Shown here: positions 49,843 through 62,474 of the stretch, one piece after another
Numbering within the stretch: position 1 is the first letter of the stretch
How the letters are laid out: the number at the start of each line of letters is the position of its first letter
NCBI GenBank assembly: GCA_020809705.1
Contig: CP085830.1
Coordinates: 3,348,001 to 3,412,000, forward strand
DNA: 64,000 nt
From: Calonectria ilicicola
Taxonomy: Eukaryota; Ascomycota; Sordariomycetes; Hypocreales; Nectriaceae
Direction: 5' to 3'
The notes under the pieces: generated by a model
Databases searched by the model: none
Told to the model about the DNA's origin: nothing
What the model saw: only the letters and a program-made list of their open reading frames with translations
Translations under genes and position numbers: made by a program

Positions 49843-50568
49843 CCTGCTGCAGCTTGTGAAGACGAAATCGAGTTGGGTGAGGGTGCTCGGAGACGGAGCA
49901 AAACTCGTCTGGTTAAACAATTCTCCCCCAGAGGACGAGATCCGTCCGTCTTAGATATCTCACAGGGTGAAGTCTATCGAAAAGCAAGGTTCAACGCCAC
50001 TCCAACCTAAAGCAGCGCTGTTCCCCGTTGCGGGCTCGGATGCACCGAGCGGTGCACATCCGGGAATCATGTGGGGGATACATGATTGGAGCGGCGGAAC
50101 TATCGTTGAGCAGCTGGATTGGATGCCATGTGTGAGACAATGAGACAAAGGGACGGTGGTGTGGGCGGCCAGTGAGACAAATGCATGCGGAATCATGCCC
50201 GGTCTCATAGCCACAACATTGAGGCGTGTCAGACGTGCGCAGTGGTTCGTCTGGAACAAGCCGCTACGCTCGATGAGCTCATCACTTGACGCAGATCGGT
50301 TCGTCTCAATCTAATTCACTTTCAGACGTGTGCGGATCACCGTAACGCGGCAACTATCACCGCCTTGGCATTCGGGTCCAGGTCTTGTGAGCTCAGCTGC
50401 TGGGAATGCTCCATTTTAGTCTAGGCCCATTTGTCAAAGTGCCACCACGCTATGTGTATCCAAGTGCCAAAGTTCAATTCCGGATCTGTTATCCCGCATT
50501 CGCCCGTTATATTTTTGGTTTCGGTCCTCCGCCCACTGGATTGTTCTAAACTCCAACCCACCCTTTGT
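49843..50568. other. Intergenic region
   Basis: 725 bp holding the promoter of the large disordered protein and the vhc1 3' flank. No gene is supported. Confidence 0.5.
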
Positions 50569-53500
50569 CTAAATGCTCACTGTGACCGTCATGCTGTTGC
50601 TAAGAACCAATAAAGTTGGTGGCATATCATTGCAAAACACCTCCACGTCAGATAAATACCGGATGGTGGCTGTTTCATCTCGACTCGTGCCCTCCGATGG
50701 TATAGGCAGCGTAGTTAATAGCACTGCTGTGTCTTGAGAGTGCTGCCGCATTAATTCGTTTAGAATCAAATGCTGAGCCCTGCTTGGAAGTTCATTAAAG
50801 GAGAGGTCTACCCCTTGGGCCGAATAGGGAGTTTCTATGGATTCATCGTTCTCTGGCCCGGGTTCGGATGTCTGGCTCTCCATCATTTCAGACATCTGTA
50901 ACCGGGAATCATTCTGACCAAAACTTGTATTTTGGGAGCTTTGTCTCGAATGGTGCCGGGAGTGACCTGCCGATTGCGATGCGTAGACGGGTTGTTCGGC
51001 AAAGGAAATGGTTCTACCCTCCTCTTCGTCGGCCGCAACTCGGGTCTCGGGGGTCGGTCGGCTTGAAAATTTGCCCAGCGATGATTGTCGTGAGAATGCT
51101 GGCTTCTCGGCTTTTGGTGTTTCCAAGGGTGTCTCCGCCGGTGCAAACCCTATCTTGGAACCCTCCGCTTCAGATGTAATTTTCGTCTCTGGCATTGGTC
51201 TGCTGGAAAACCGCACGGCAGATGATTGGCGAGACAGGTTTGGGCGGGCTGGTGTCGCCGTGCCGTCACGCCTCGGTCGTAGCGTCTCCTCCCTCGATGG
51301 ACTAATCTGGCGCGAGCGACTTGGTCTCGCCACAGGTTCTCGCGTATCAAACGAGGCTGGCGAGGGAAATGCCTGCAGTTGGCTGCCTACATTTCCGGCA
51401 TCTGCACTCGTAACTCCCGGGATGGAGCGCGAGTCTGCGTTAAACTGGGTTGGTGTCCCTGACTGGCTTTGTGACGACGCCATTGTTCCGTATGAAGAAA
51501 TAGCCATGTGCCCAGCCTTGAGTTTTCGCTTTCGGCCATAGCGTCCCCAAAAGCCTCCTTCATACTCATTGTTTCTGTGGCTACCGGCGGTTGAGGACAG
51601 TAGTGGCCGTTGAAGAGGATCAGCGGAGCTGATCACATCCTCATAAATGGGTTCCATTGTCCCAATGGCCATCTCTTCGTCCGAATCCGAAGACATGTAC
51701 TCGTCCGCCTCGTAGTCGGCCTCGTTCATGGAACTTCCCAAAGCGTTGTCATGGAGGTGATGAGTGTGGATCCCCATGTTCACTCCCATCTTCGACAAAA
51801 CACCAATGGGGGGTCTTCGTGGGATTTCGAGGGCGTCCACGACACTTGGTCGGCGACGATCAAAGTGCTCCTCGTGAGGATTGTAGACACCGGGCCTACC
51901 AGACGTGTAGTCAAAGATATGGGCAAGGCGCCTTGCTTCTTGGTCCGAGGTCATGCTATCCAGCTGTCCTCGATATAACTGCAGATCATCCCACCACTCT
52001 TCTTCCTTGAGCGTTTCGTTGACGACAATTTCCCAATCGATGTCATAACTAACGCCATGAATGATGAGCTCGTAGGTGTTAAGTTGGCCCGATGCTAGGC
52101 AGAAAACCTTGACCTCTGCATCAATCCGGAGCTTCTCCAGCAATGCCATGACTCGTGCACATTCTTCTGGGACCTCATTTTCGTATTCAACGAACACCAT
52201 GACCCTAAGTGTATACGCATCTCTCCAGTCGTGAACGGAGTGCAGAATGTGGCCTAGCTGGAGAATGAGGGTATCTATTTATGTGAGCTAGGTATGCAGA
52301 ATGTAATGTCAAGGCAAGCTTACATGTGTCAAAATTGGTCGTGAGTAGGTTTTTTCCGTCGGCCAACACCTCTGCAGACATCTGGATTGGCCATAGGTCT
52401 ATGTACTTCTTGGTGTAGCCGCCTTCATGGGGAGTTTCCAGCTTATCAAACCCACATCCCACAGCAACATTAAGTTTACACTTGAGTGCCAAATCTTCTA
52501 GTGCAGTCAGATACTGTGTGGGTGACATCATTCCTTCGGTCCGGATGATGTCAGTCGGCAGGAAATCTTCCAGCATATGAGCAGACGTGTCACCACGTCG
52601 TCGCGGTCTTTTACCTCCGTTTCTATGCGGGTTGCGCATCTGCTCGGTCGGTGACATGGGGATATCAGGTACGCGGACATTCGAGTCGGATTCTCGAAGT
52701 TCATTCATATTATAAAACCCGAGAATGGCAATATTTGGCCGCATTCCACCCAGCCCTGAGGATAGAATGAGGTTTCGGATGCCCCAATTAATTGTCGGGG
52801 ACATGGTCAGCTGCACAAAAGCCTTTATTTTAGAAAACTCGGAGATATATCGTGTCCATGCATGCTGCTGCAGCCTTGCCTCGTGAACCCCAGTATCAAA
52901 GTCGGATGTTACAATAACATGGCCCAGGATATACAATGACCCCTTCTTGAGCGAGTTACAAAACTGAATCAACCTGGTCTGATTTCTAGGGTTGTTGACG
53001 AGAAGGATAATGTGCGGGCGCCAAAACTTGATATGCTCCGGCTTGAGTCGCAGTAAATACTTTCGAACTTGATGGTAGATGAGATTTTGGGATACATCGC
53101 CCCATCGCTTTGGCGGACTAAGATAATGAATCAACAAGAAGAGCAAAACGAGCAATGATACGGCAATGGAAGCGTATGTCTCATCAATGAAGAACATAGC
53201 GGCGGCCGAGAGAAGACCTGCAAGGCAGGCTGACTTCCAAGTGAAGAATTTGAAGCTTGGGCGAAAGTTTGGGGCTGATCCGATTTTGAGCAGGAAACAT
53301 GCGAGGTTCATGACAAAGAAGGTCATCTAGATTTGAAGAATTAGAAGATGGACTTGAGTACGGATGCCTTACTTTGACCAGACTGTTAGATATCATAGAA
53401 TGAATTGCCTTACCTGATAACCCATGGAAATAAAGGTAGCAATCTGGTTGAGATCTGCCAGAAGAGCTACCTGCGCGATAGCGTACGTCAGGATCAGTGC

Positions 53501-54765
53501 GACGAACGGTTCATCGCCGTGGCGTGTACCCTTCCCAAATATTGAAAGGCCAGGAAGGAGCCTATCCCTCGCAAAGGCCTGAAACAACTTGGCAGCCCCT
53601 ATGAGACCCATAAGAGCAGAAAACAGGGTAACTGAGCACTCTCCAGCCAAAATGAGAGGTTCGGACAAGTTGACGAGGGAAATCACATTTGGGTTGGAGA
53701 GGAAAGATTCATGAGTCGTGGTCGCGGCCAAAGATACAATCACAACGAAGTATGCAATAAATGTGGTCAACATTGCCCATAATGTTCCACTTGGAATGGC
53801 CCTGCTGGGGTCCTTTAGGTCTCCAGACATGGAGGCTCCAGCAAAGACTCCCGAGGTTGCACTGAAAGTTGGTTAGTATACAATTGAACAAACACGGGGT
53901 AAACCTGGCATTCCAACGTACGGGAAGAGAATTCCGAACAAGTCACGAAACGTTGCAAGGCCCTTAAAGTGCGGGCTTGACGTGGGAGGGAGAAAGTTTT
54001 CGGCGAGAGTGTTCAGGTTGGGGCCTGTAAACTCAACACCGAGGATATCGTTACGAAAAGGTTTCTGGAAGATTGCTGACACTGGGATACTGAGAATTGA
54101 GACGGCGAGGATTATAAGCAAGGTGTTGGAGGCTTTGGCAAAAGTAGCTGAGCCCAGAAAGCAAAGTCCGGTGCATAGGACGAGCGCAATCGTTTGGAGG
54201 CCATAACCAGTCCAGTACCCGGCAGGGAAAGCAGGTCCCAAATGCAGACGGATGCAATCGACGAAACCGACGACGTTCAAAGCAGCGTTTAGAACTTGAG
54301 CGAGGAAGAAGAGGATTCCTATGGAACCGCCAAACTCGGGCCCAAGTGAACGTGAAATGAGATAGTAAGCGCCACCGCCTTTAACTTCGCCGTTGGAAGC
54401 AATGGCAGACAATGACAGAGTCGTTAGGAAGTCAATGCTATATGCGACAATGAGCAATCCTGGCGGCCAGGTGTTAGGTGAGTCTTATCTCGTCGCATGT
54501 TGTCAAGGGTATGCTTACCCAGAATCCCCAAGAACCCGACTTGTCCCAGGATAACCCCGAATCGCAAGAACATCAGAATGCTCATAATGTTCAGGAAAAC
54601 GGGGATATAGACACCGGACAGCGTCCCGAGTTTGTGTCGGTACCGAGGCTCTTCCATCATCATCAGAGGGGTTTCTTCGTTGGCATGGTCGAGAGAGGCG
54701 CCCTGTCCGGGCCCGGGCATGCGGTGTCGGCCATTTTCGATCTTGTCGTCGAGGTGCTGAGGCAT
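50569..54765 (-). CDS. vhc1: Vacuolar cation-chloride cotransporter, Vhc1/SLC12 family
   Basis: Five exons on the complement (54519-54765, 53922-54459, 53414-53861, 52324-53326, 50569-52274) give 1313 residues. N-terminal cytosolic part, then about 12 membrane segments (60-620) with SLC12 signatures: VYIPVFLNIMSILMFLRFG in TM1, GGGAYYLISRSLGPEFGG, and FAGASMSGDLKDPSRAIP. The C-terminal SLC12 domain includes VMVFVEYENE, followed by a long Ser-rich regulatory insert with R-Q-S-S repeats, and ends with LSDVEVFCNDMPPTLLVL. The yeast Vhc1 is a vacuolar K-Cl cotransporter. Start: ATG 54765; an upstream frame has only TTG. The 53327-53413 intron hides a 10-nt cryptic exon. Confidence 0.93.
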
Positions 54766-57700
54766 CGTGGTGTTTTTGTGCAGGGCGGTCGCCAGCCGGC
54801 GGGACAAGTCGTCACGGTCAACAACGGCGAGAGCGCGAAAACATGCTCCGGTCGACAATGAAATCTAGAAAAGGAAGACAAGAGAAAGGGAAAGGATGGG
54901 AGATGGACGGTTTACTATGCGGCAACAGTAGCGCGGCAGACTAAGCAGCCGAGCCGCCTTTTCGTTTAATACGGACCAGCAGCAGGGCGGCACATAAAAC
55001 GGACGAGCGCCTTTGGCGCAATCATAATGGCCGATAGGCAAGGACAGCGTTAGACAGAGGACCCATCTTACGATTTCCTAGAAGAAACGATCATCGCTTT
55101 ACTACCGGGTCACAGAACCAGGTGCATCACAGGTGTAAGGTATATTCTACCAACTGCCAACCACGGCGCTGGGCGAGGCATCCCAGTACACACCACCACG
55201 GCCAATCCCCCAATACTGTAGGGATGCATTCCCCACTCCGATTCCAGGCTACGCATCCCGCCATGAGACATGACAGGCACAGGGTAGGTAGACCAGTCGT
55301 TGTGTGCATGTTTTCCAAACCAACCCCGCGATTCCCGAACAACGTGCAGCCGATGATGCCCTCTTGCGTAAGTGTAGGATCAAGACATGTAAATCGCCTC
55401 CATCTTGACTAGACTTGTCATGCTTTCTCGTCAGAAGCTGGCCAGAAGCTGTAGGGCGGGGCGGGGCGGAGGGGCGGGAAACGTAAAAGCACATGCCGCC
55501 ATGAGCGCCGTGAAGAGCCCGAAACCAAGCTGCCTGCCCCCGCCGGTGACAGAATAGATGGCACACCAGGCAAATTTCTGTCCCAACTTTGGCCACAGGG
55601 AAAAAATTATGAAAAAGTATGTAAGCTGTTCTCATCATACCTAACATAAGGTTATCACGATAGAATCTTGCGTAAGGCGTATTTATATTTATTTTCTTCC
55701 TTCCTTCACCTTATTCTTAGATTTCTTGATTTCATTCCGCCATGATGCGCCATGTTTTTTGTCATCCGGGTGGCTGCCAAGTCAGGTGGGTTCAGTGAGC
55801 TCGCGCCAGCTCTACCACTCTGGGTCACCAGTGCTCTGCCATGCGCCGGGGATCACTGGGGTCAAGCTGCTCAATGACGTAGGCCCCGGCATGCCTTGAC
55901 GCGGGCGTGAGACGCACCCATATCTGGTTGGAGTTGTTGATTTCGGTCTTGGGTGCGTAGGATAATTTGTTCCACCACAAAATTCGGGGTTACAAGTGGT
56001 TCGCTTTTTTTCTTCTTCTCTCAATCCCTGGTCTTCTTTGGAAAGGGGATGTCTCTATCTGCTTCCTCGCGACATGGCTGTAACAAGCAATTTCACATGC
56101 CTCATGGATGGCACATGTTCCACGGTGCGAGCGAGGCACAGTCGCTGTGTGAGCTTCGCCTAAAAATTACCAACAAGAAGGGTTGCTGCAGAATTCCGTG
56201 CATCGTTTGGGGCTTGCATTCTTTCGAGGGATATACCGAGGAATGAGACCTGTCGATTTTTTTTTAGTGGGACAAGGCCAGATAACGAACCCCACGAATA
56301 GTTCTGCGCGCATATAATAGATTGTAGTATCGGCCCTCTGTGTGACATTCTTGTCTCGACTACCCCGGTCACCAAAATGTCCCCGTGGACTCAGAGCCAT
56401 ATGTCCGAGCGACGCCAGTGGTCGAGAGCTTTTTGGATCCAGCTCGGAGGGTCTCCGTAGCTATGTTTGATTGAGCGAACGAGCGTCAGCATGCACAAAA
56501 TCGAGCACGTATCACGGAGACGGCTCGCCGGGTTTCTCAGCCCCTCGAGACACGGTTAACAGCGGGCGAGACGGCGGCGAACCAGCAGCTTGGTCGATGT
56601 CATCTTGACTGCAAGACGCGCCGCATGGCAAGCATGCCATGTGCGTCAACGGCAGTGCCGTGTGTGTGTGTGTGTGAGTGTGTGTGTGTGTGTCGGTGTC
56701 GTGCTCTGGTACCGTTTTCATCGGGTCTGTCTGTGACCGTCTCGAGCTCGTTGGCGACACTCTCTGGATTAACTGACGGTCAACATACAGGACGGCTCAA
56801 GGTCTCCACAAGCGGCTCGATTCGACTACGCCATGGCCCGCGGTTGCTTGTCTATGTGGATCACAGGCCGACGTGGATTGGACGTTATGAGGTGGGGGAG
56901 CTATCCCGCGGTCTCGATCATAGTTTCTGGTGGATCATCGGGCAGAGCCCTCCACCAGAGCTTACGACGAAATCTTGTGTCAAGGTTCGGGGTTTATCCG
57001 TATGCCGTCGCGTGTGGGTGAAGCAGAGGCAAAGGCAGAGGCAGACGCGGATGCGGATGCCGCCTGCAGAGCGGCTCTTCAGCAATGACGCCAGGCACAC
57101 CGATAGACTAGCAGCGTGCGCTTTGGTCGTTGGGCGCTTCACGTTAGTACCCCAGAGCTAGCAGGCAGTGATGCCAGCAGCCAGATCCCTGCAGCCAGAC
57201 ACTGGAGCTCCCTGTGGCTCCCTGTGGCTCCCCGTGGCTTTCGGTGGGCAGCTCGCCTCTCTTGCCCTCTCACCTAGAGGCTAGCTGCGTTAGTCACAAG
57301 ACAAGCACGCCCGGCCGCCGCCCTGTGCTAGGGGCACTGGGGACTGGAGCAGTGGCGCAAGACGTACCCCGTCACTTCAACTTAGCGGCCAGGTACCTTT
57401 ACGCTTGAGGTCCTCGGTCCCTAGTCAGCCTCCAGTCATTGGGCTGCATCTCCCCAAGAGGGCCTTTTATCTGAGTCTGCAACGCCCCAAAAAGCCCTCC
57501 ACTCCTCCAACCACGAGCTTCCTCCCACACACAGCTCAATTGGCTCCGTCATCCGGGCCTCCATCCTTCCCACGTCTGACTTCGTATCAGACCTACATCC
57601 CAGCCATCATTTCTACCATTCTGATCCTCTTTCATCACTTCTTCGCCTCTCGTCTCCCTTATCTGGCCTTGAGCTTCCTCCTCGGTCGCTCTCGTCTCGC

Positions 57701-57771
57701 CGCACGGCCTCCCAGCCATCCTCTACGCGGAGCGATGCGATAAGACGGTCACGAACTCAACAACGCCCATC
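54766..57771. other. Long divergent intergenic region between two vacuolar transporters
   Basis: 3.0 kb, the longest gap. It contains a G-rich tract at 55454-55478 (GGGC repeats), a GT microsatellite at 56658-56694, and three near copies of CTCCCTGTGG around 57208-57236. Frames at 56625-57161 and 57405-57743 are low complexity or Ser/Pro-rich and have no domain; the latter probably lies in the leader of the downstream gene. No tRNA seen. An unknown non-coding transcript is possible. Confidence 0.45.
56655..56696. repeat. GT microsatellite
   Basis: Alternating GT with two interruptions, in non-coding sequence. Confidence 0.8.
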
Positions 57772-60100
57772 ATGACATCTCCGTCGAAAAACATTCCTGA
57801 TGAACCCCCAAGGGCATCATCTCCGGCTCCCAGCGGTCAGCCTCGATCTTATTCCGCCTCTGTTCCCCGAGCCGACCTCACCGCACGTCTAGCCTCGCCC
57901 ATCCCGTCTAATAGCCAGTTCGGCACTCCCCCAGCTAGAGGCGGCTCTCCTGCACCAAGACCAGGTGCTAGGGAGCCTCTCGATGACCTTCTTCCTCTGC
58001 CCGGAACCAACAGCAACGCTCAAGGTCCTGGCGTCTCGGCCCTTGCTGCCGCTCTCTCTCATTCCCTCGGCCAGTCGCCTCCTCGCCATGGCACTCCTCC
58101 GATTCGATCTCAGTCTCCTGCCCTAGGCGCGCAACGTGGCTCAGGCCCTCCAACCAACTATGGCTCATTTAACTCCCGATCCCGATTCGATCCCGATGCC
58201 AATGCTCCCTTTGAAGACCCCGAGATCGTGAAGCGCCATCTGGTCCAACCCAGTGACGACAACACAGCATCGGAGGAGTCATCTATGGTTGGCAATAGCA
58301 AGGGTAAGAAGCCCGCTGAAAATACTAGTGCAGCTCCAGGCAACGACGAGTTCTCGAGTCTGCAGCTTCAGGGAGGTGATGTCCATCGAGGTATCTACAA
58401 ATGGACCGAGCAAGCTGAGGCTAGGGCGAGAGTGCAGCGTAGCAAGAGCTTCGACCTGGGCAGACCTGAACCTGAAGATGATATGTTGGATATCAACTCA
58501 ATCAAAGTACCCGGTGGCTTCCGCCGCAACCACATTCGTAGATCTGCCGTCAGCCCCAACGGTCAAGGTGGCCATTACGAGGATGGCATCTCATCCCCCA
58601 GTGCTGGCCAGCAGAGACTCTTCACTTCAAGTTTCATCGAATTTCTGTCCATCTACGGTCACTTTGCCGGTGAAGAGCTGGAGGAAGATGACGAAGATCT
58701 CGGCCCTAATGAATACTTTTCATCAGGTGACGAGGGTTACTCTGACGATGAGCGTGAGCCAATGGAAGACAGTGCTCTGCTCACCCCATCAAGGCGCCGA
58801 CGCAAGAGAAAGGTTCGTGGTGGCAGTGGCAAGAATAGCCCTATGAATGCGGCTCTCTTGCTTCTCAAGTCTTTCGTCGGCACCGGCGTCCTGTTCTTGC
58901 CACGTGCATACCTCAATGGTGGTATGCTTTTCAGCAATGTGGTTCTTCTTGGTGTTGCTGCCCTCAGTTACTACTGTTTCGTTCTTCTTGTTACAACTCA
59001 GATTCGAGTGGGCGGCTCATTCGGTGACTTGGGAGGAGCGCTCTATGGAAGATGGATGCGCAATATCATCCTTGCCTCGATCGTTCTGAGCCAGATTGGT
59101 TTCGTCGCCGCCTATATTGTCTTCACCTCCAAGAACCTCCAAGCCTTCATCCAAGCCGTGTCCGACTGCAAGACATCTATCAGTGTTCCTTGGCTCATTT
59201 TGATGCAAATGGTCATCTTCCTGCCTTTCTCATTGCTACGAGACATTGAGAAGCTTGGATTCACGGCGCTGGTTGCGGATGCCTTCATCATGGTTGGTCT
59301 CGCTTACCTCTTTTACTACGATATCATTACTCTCAACGCCAATGGTCTCTCCGATATCATTATGTTTAACGAGAAAGACTGGACTCTTTTCATTGGCACT
59401 GCCATTTTCACCTTTGAGGGAATCGGTCTCATCATTCCCGTCCAGGAGTCGATGAGACACCCCCAGAAGTTCCCCAAGGTCCTGTTGATTGTCATGATCA
59501 TCATCACCGTCCTCTTCACTGTCATGGGCGCAATCTCTTACGCGGCCTACGGATCCAAGACCGAGACCGTTGTACTCCTTAACCTTCCTCAGGACAACAA
59601 AATGGTCAACGGCGTTCAATTCCTTTACTCATGCGCCATTCTTCTTTCGACGCCCCTGCAGATCTTCCCCGCCATTCGTATTGCTGAGACGGAGTTGTTC
59701 ACTCGCAGTGGCAAGTACAATCCTTGGATCAAGTGGCAAAAGAATGTATTCCGATTTTTTGTGGTGATGCTGTGTGCTGCCATCGCTTGGGGAGGCGCAG
59801 ATAACTTGGACAAGTTTGTAGCTCTCGTGGGCAACTTTGCTTGTATTCCTCTAGTTTACATTTATCCGGTACGTTGGTTCTTTATCAAGGGCATGTTTCA
59901 ATTTGCTAACCATGGTTTCACAGCCTATGCTGCATTACAGGGCTATTGCGCGCACCAAGTTCTGGAGATGGTCCGACGTTCTGCTTTGTGTATTTGGCCT
60001 TGTGGCCATGGCATACACCACCAGTCTGACGGTAATGAGCTGGGCAAATTCCGAGCCCGAACTGCCTGGTTACTGTGACAAGAGGGGAAGGGGTTTCTAA
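57772..60100 (+). CDS. Vacuolar amino-acid transporter, Avt3/Avt4-type (SLC36/AAAP)
   Basis: Exons 57772-59868 and 59924-60100 (donor CCG|GTACGT, acceptor TTTCACAG) give 757 residues. A long disordered, Ser/Pro-rich and acidic N-terminus (1-360) precedes about 11 membrane segments from 365 (AALLLLKSFVGTGVLFLPRAY, AIFTFEGIGLIIPVQ, GFVAAYIVFTS). The LLLLKSFVGTGVLFLP and FEGIG motifs are typical of AAAP exporters. Yeast Avt3 and Avt4 release neutral and basic amino acids from the vacuole on starvation. The long N-terminus probably regulates vacuolar sorting or activity. The final helix and C-terminal PGYCDKRGRGF lie in exon 2. Start: ATG 57772. Confidence 0.92.
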
Positions 60101-60710
60101 GATCTAGCAGTGGAGCTAGAATGAGGATAGGAGCGGATTAAGCATAGATTGGCGATCTGGGACGTGGTTGGGGGGAGTTGGGTCAAGATGAACAAGATTA
60201 TCATTATCGGGGTTTTTTTTTCGGTTCGTTTTTTTTTTTTTTTGGAGGAATACCTTAGCTCGAGATTGTCTGTCGCCGGCCAATCTTTTCTTGCATAGCA
60301 TTGACGTTATAGATTTAGCATTGGGTTACATATCAGCACAGAGGCAGTATGTGAGCACGTGGACAGTAAGAATGGGAGGATATTTGATATATGTACCGGT
60401 AGTCTAATATGTTGTTGACCAATGTGGTTGCGCTGATTCGGTGACGTCGTATTGCATTGGTGTGGGGTCGTAGATATGGAATTGGGGAGATGGGATTGGG
60501 GATACAGTACAGTACAGTACATGTACATACAGTAGTTATGTCATGGACGGGTGTGTATCCGGAAAGTGGGGGCAACCACATCACAACGCCAATGCGACCA
60601 GTACTGGAGCGAAAACACCGGAGTCGAATTGCCCGTCGCTGCAAATCTCCGGCCACGTATAGGGCCGGCCCCCGAGAGCGCAATTGGTTGAGCCACAAAA
60701 TGCTGGTGTG
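60101..60710. other. Intergenic region
   Basis: 610 bp between the avt-type gene and aim32. It contains T-tracts near 60211-60243 and a short TACAG repeat near 60504-60533. No gene. Confidence 0.5.
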
Positions 60711-61941
60711 ATGCTCAAGACTCGTACATCACTGCCGTCATTCGTTATGCATCCACGGCCGATCCTGAGTCTGAGCCTGGGCCGCCAATGCCTCCTCGCT
60801 GCCCGCAGCGGTGCAACCTCGTCCAACCGGAGTGTCGGCTTCCCTGTCCACGTCGCCGCCTTCTCCTCTAAGAGGACAACTCGGCAGCCGCCACCGCCTC
60901 CGTTCAACACCGTGGCATCATGCCCCGAGCCCACGTGTGGGTGCACTCCCATGCCCGCCATCCCCGAGGACCTGCCGCTAGATCGTGAGGGCCCCATGAA
61001 AGGCGCCATTGCAGGCTATGCCGAGCAGGTGCTGGTCTGCACGGGGAACAACAACTGGCCGTCTCGCATAGAGGAGGAGAGCAGCGGAGATAATCTGGCA
61101 GCCGATTTGAAAGAGCTATTCGGCAGGGGCGGCACATATAGCGACGTAGGTGACCTGTATTTCTAGTGTTTGTGACTCGCCAAGTCAATGCTAACATGAT
61201 GCGCATAATCAGCCATTCCACAACATCTCCGTCCTAAATTCATCCTTCCCCAGCTCCATATCTCCACGCCCCGAGGTTCAATCCACATCCGCCTATCTCC
61301 TCCCAAGCTTCAAATACGTCCCCTTCCTCCCCCGGGTGTCATTCGATAGCGTCCAGGCTCTGGCCAAGGGATTCCTGCTCCCGACGAAGCTGCACTCGGC
61401 TCATGATGGACTCTCTCCAATCCACCGAGATCGTCTAACTCGAAAAGAAGCTTATCAGGGCCTTCTCCTCGGCGTGCAAGACGTTTGTGATGTGTTGGTT
61501 CTGATATGCGGGCACGGCGGTCGAGATGCGAGATGCGGCATCATAGCGCCTGTGTTGAAAGACGAGTTTGAGGACAAGCTACGCGGGGAGGGTTTCGAAG
61601 TGCTCGAAGGCCCCGTTCAAATTGCCCTCAAGGATGCGCCACAGCTCGAGGAAGGTGAAGCCGGTGATCATGCGTCACACCAACCAAAAACAACGGCACG
61701 AGTAGGAATGATTAGTCACATTGGCGGCCACAAGTTTGCCGGAAACATCATCATCTATCTGCCGCCAGGGCTGAAAATGGGCGACAAGAAACACCCTCTA
61801 GCTGGTCATGGCATTTGGTATGGACGAGTTGAGCCGAAGCACGTCGAGGGCATCATCAAAGAAACAGTCTTGAAGGGCAACGTTGTGGCCGACATGTTCC
61901 GAGGCGGGATTGATGCTGATAGAAAGATGTTACGAATATGA
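60711..61941 (+). CDS. aim32: Aim32-type mitochondrial thioredoxin-like [2Fe-2S] protein
   Basis: Exons 60711-61145 and 61213-61941 give 387 residues. A basic, Ser/Arg-rich N-terminus (about 1-55) looks like a mitochondrial presequence. The Suc_Fer-like/thioredoxin-like ferredoxin fold follows, with CPEPTCGCTP near the N-terminal end of the core and, in the C-terminal part, the conserved ICGHGGRDARCG and SHIGGHKFAGNIIIY, whose Cys and His can hold a [2Fe-2S] cluster as in the Apd1/Aim32 family. Yeast Aim32 acts in the matrix and intermembrane space in redox quality control. Start: ATG 60711; a second Met (MHPRP) could also begin it. cyc2 follows on the same strand. Confidence 0.87.
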
Positions 61942-62474
61942 GGCATGGAATTGATGAAATACGGGATACCCAACAAACATCTTTGTCATGATGAATGGAT
62001 AGATAGAGGACAGGCAATGCCTGCGTGGCATAGGCTCAGGAAGAGTGAGCTTCTTGTAAAATAGATCTTTGGGCGATAAAATCCAACTCTATGTTTATAG
62101 AATAGCTTGGTTATCAACCACTTTTCTGATTCGGTCATGATTTGTCGTTGCAGAGATCTCATGATATCTTAGTCACGTGATTGGTTTTGTTTAATTCCGC
62201 ATCTGTCTCCATGGATGATGCCATGAGCTTTAGTCAATAGATGAGAAGGAGAAGCAAAACCAACCTAAATTCCAATGTTCTCTGGTCAATCTTTCGAATC
62301 CATTCTTATTTTATTTCCCTCCTCAATCTTAATTCATAATTTCTAGACTCACTTCTCTTGTTTGTTTCCATCTTACCACACCATGAGCTTCTTCTGCTCA
62401 TAACCTAGACCACAAAAAAAAAAAAAACTGGGGAATATTTCTCACACCCGGACTCAACCACACATCCAGCCATC
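61942..62474. other. Intergenic region with cyc2 promoter
   Basis: 530 bp between aim32 and cyc2. It contains an A-tract at 62413-62427. No gene. Confidence 0.5.

Noticed and set aside
56625..57161. 178-codon open frame in the vhc1/avt gap
   Set aside because: It runs through a GT microsatellite (CVCVC) and has no domain or splice context.
57405..57743. 112-codon Ser/Pro-rich open frame before the Avt-type gene
   Set aside because: It ends 28 bp before the transporter ATG and probably lies in its leader; no domain.
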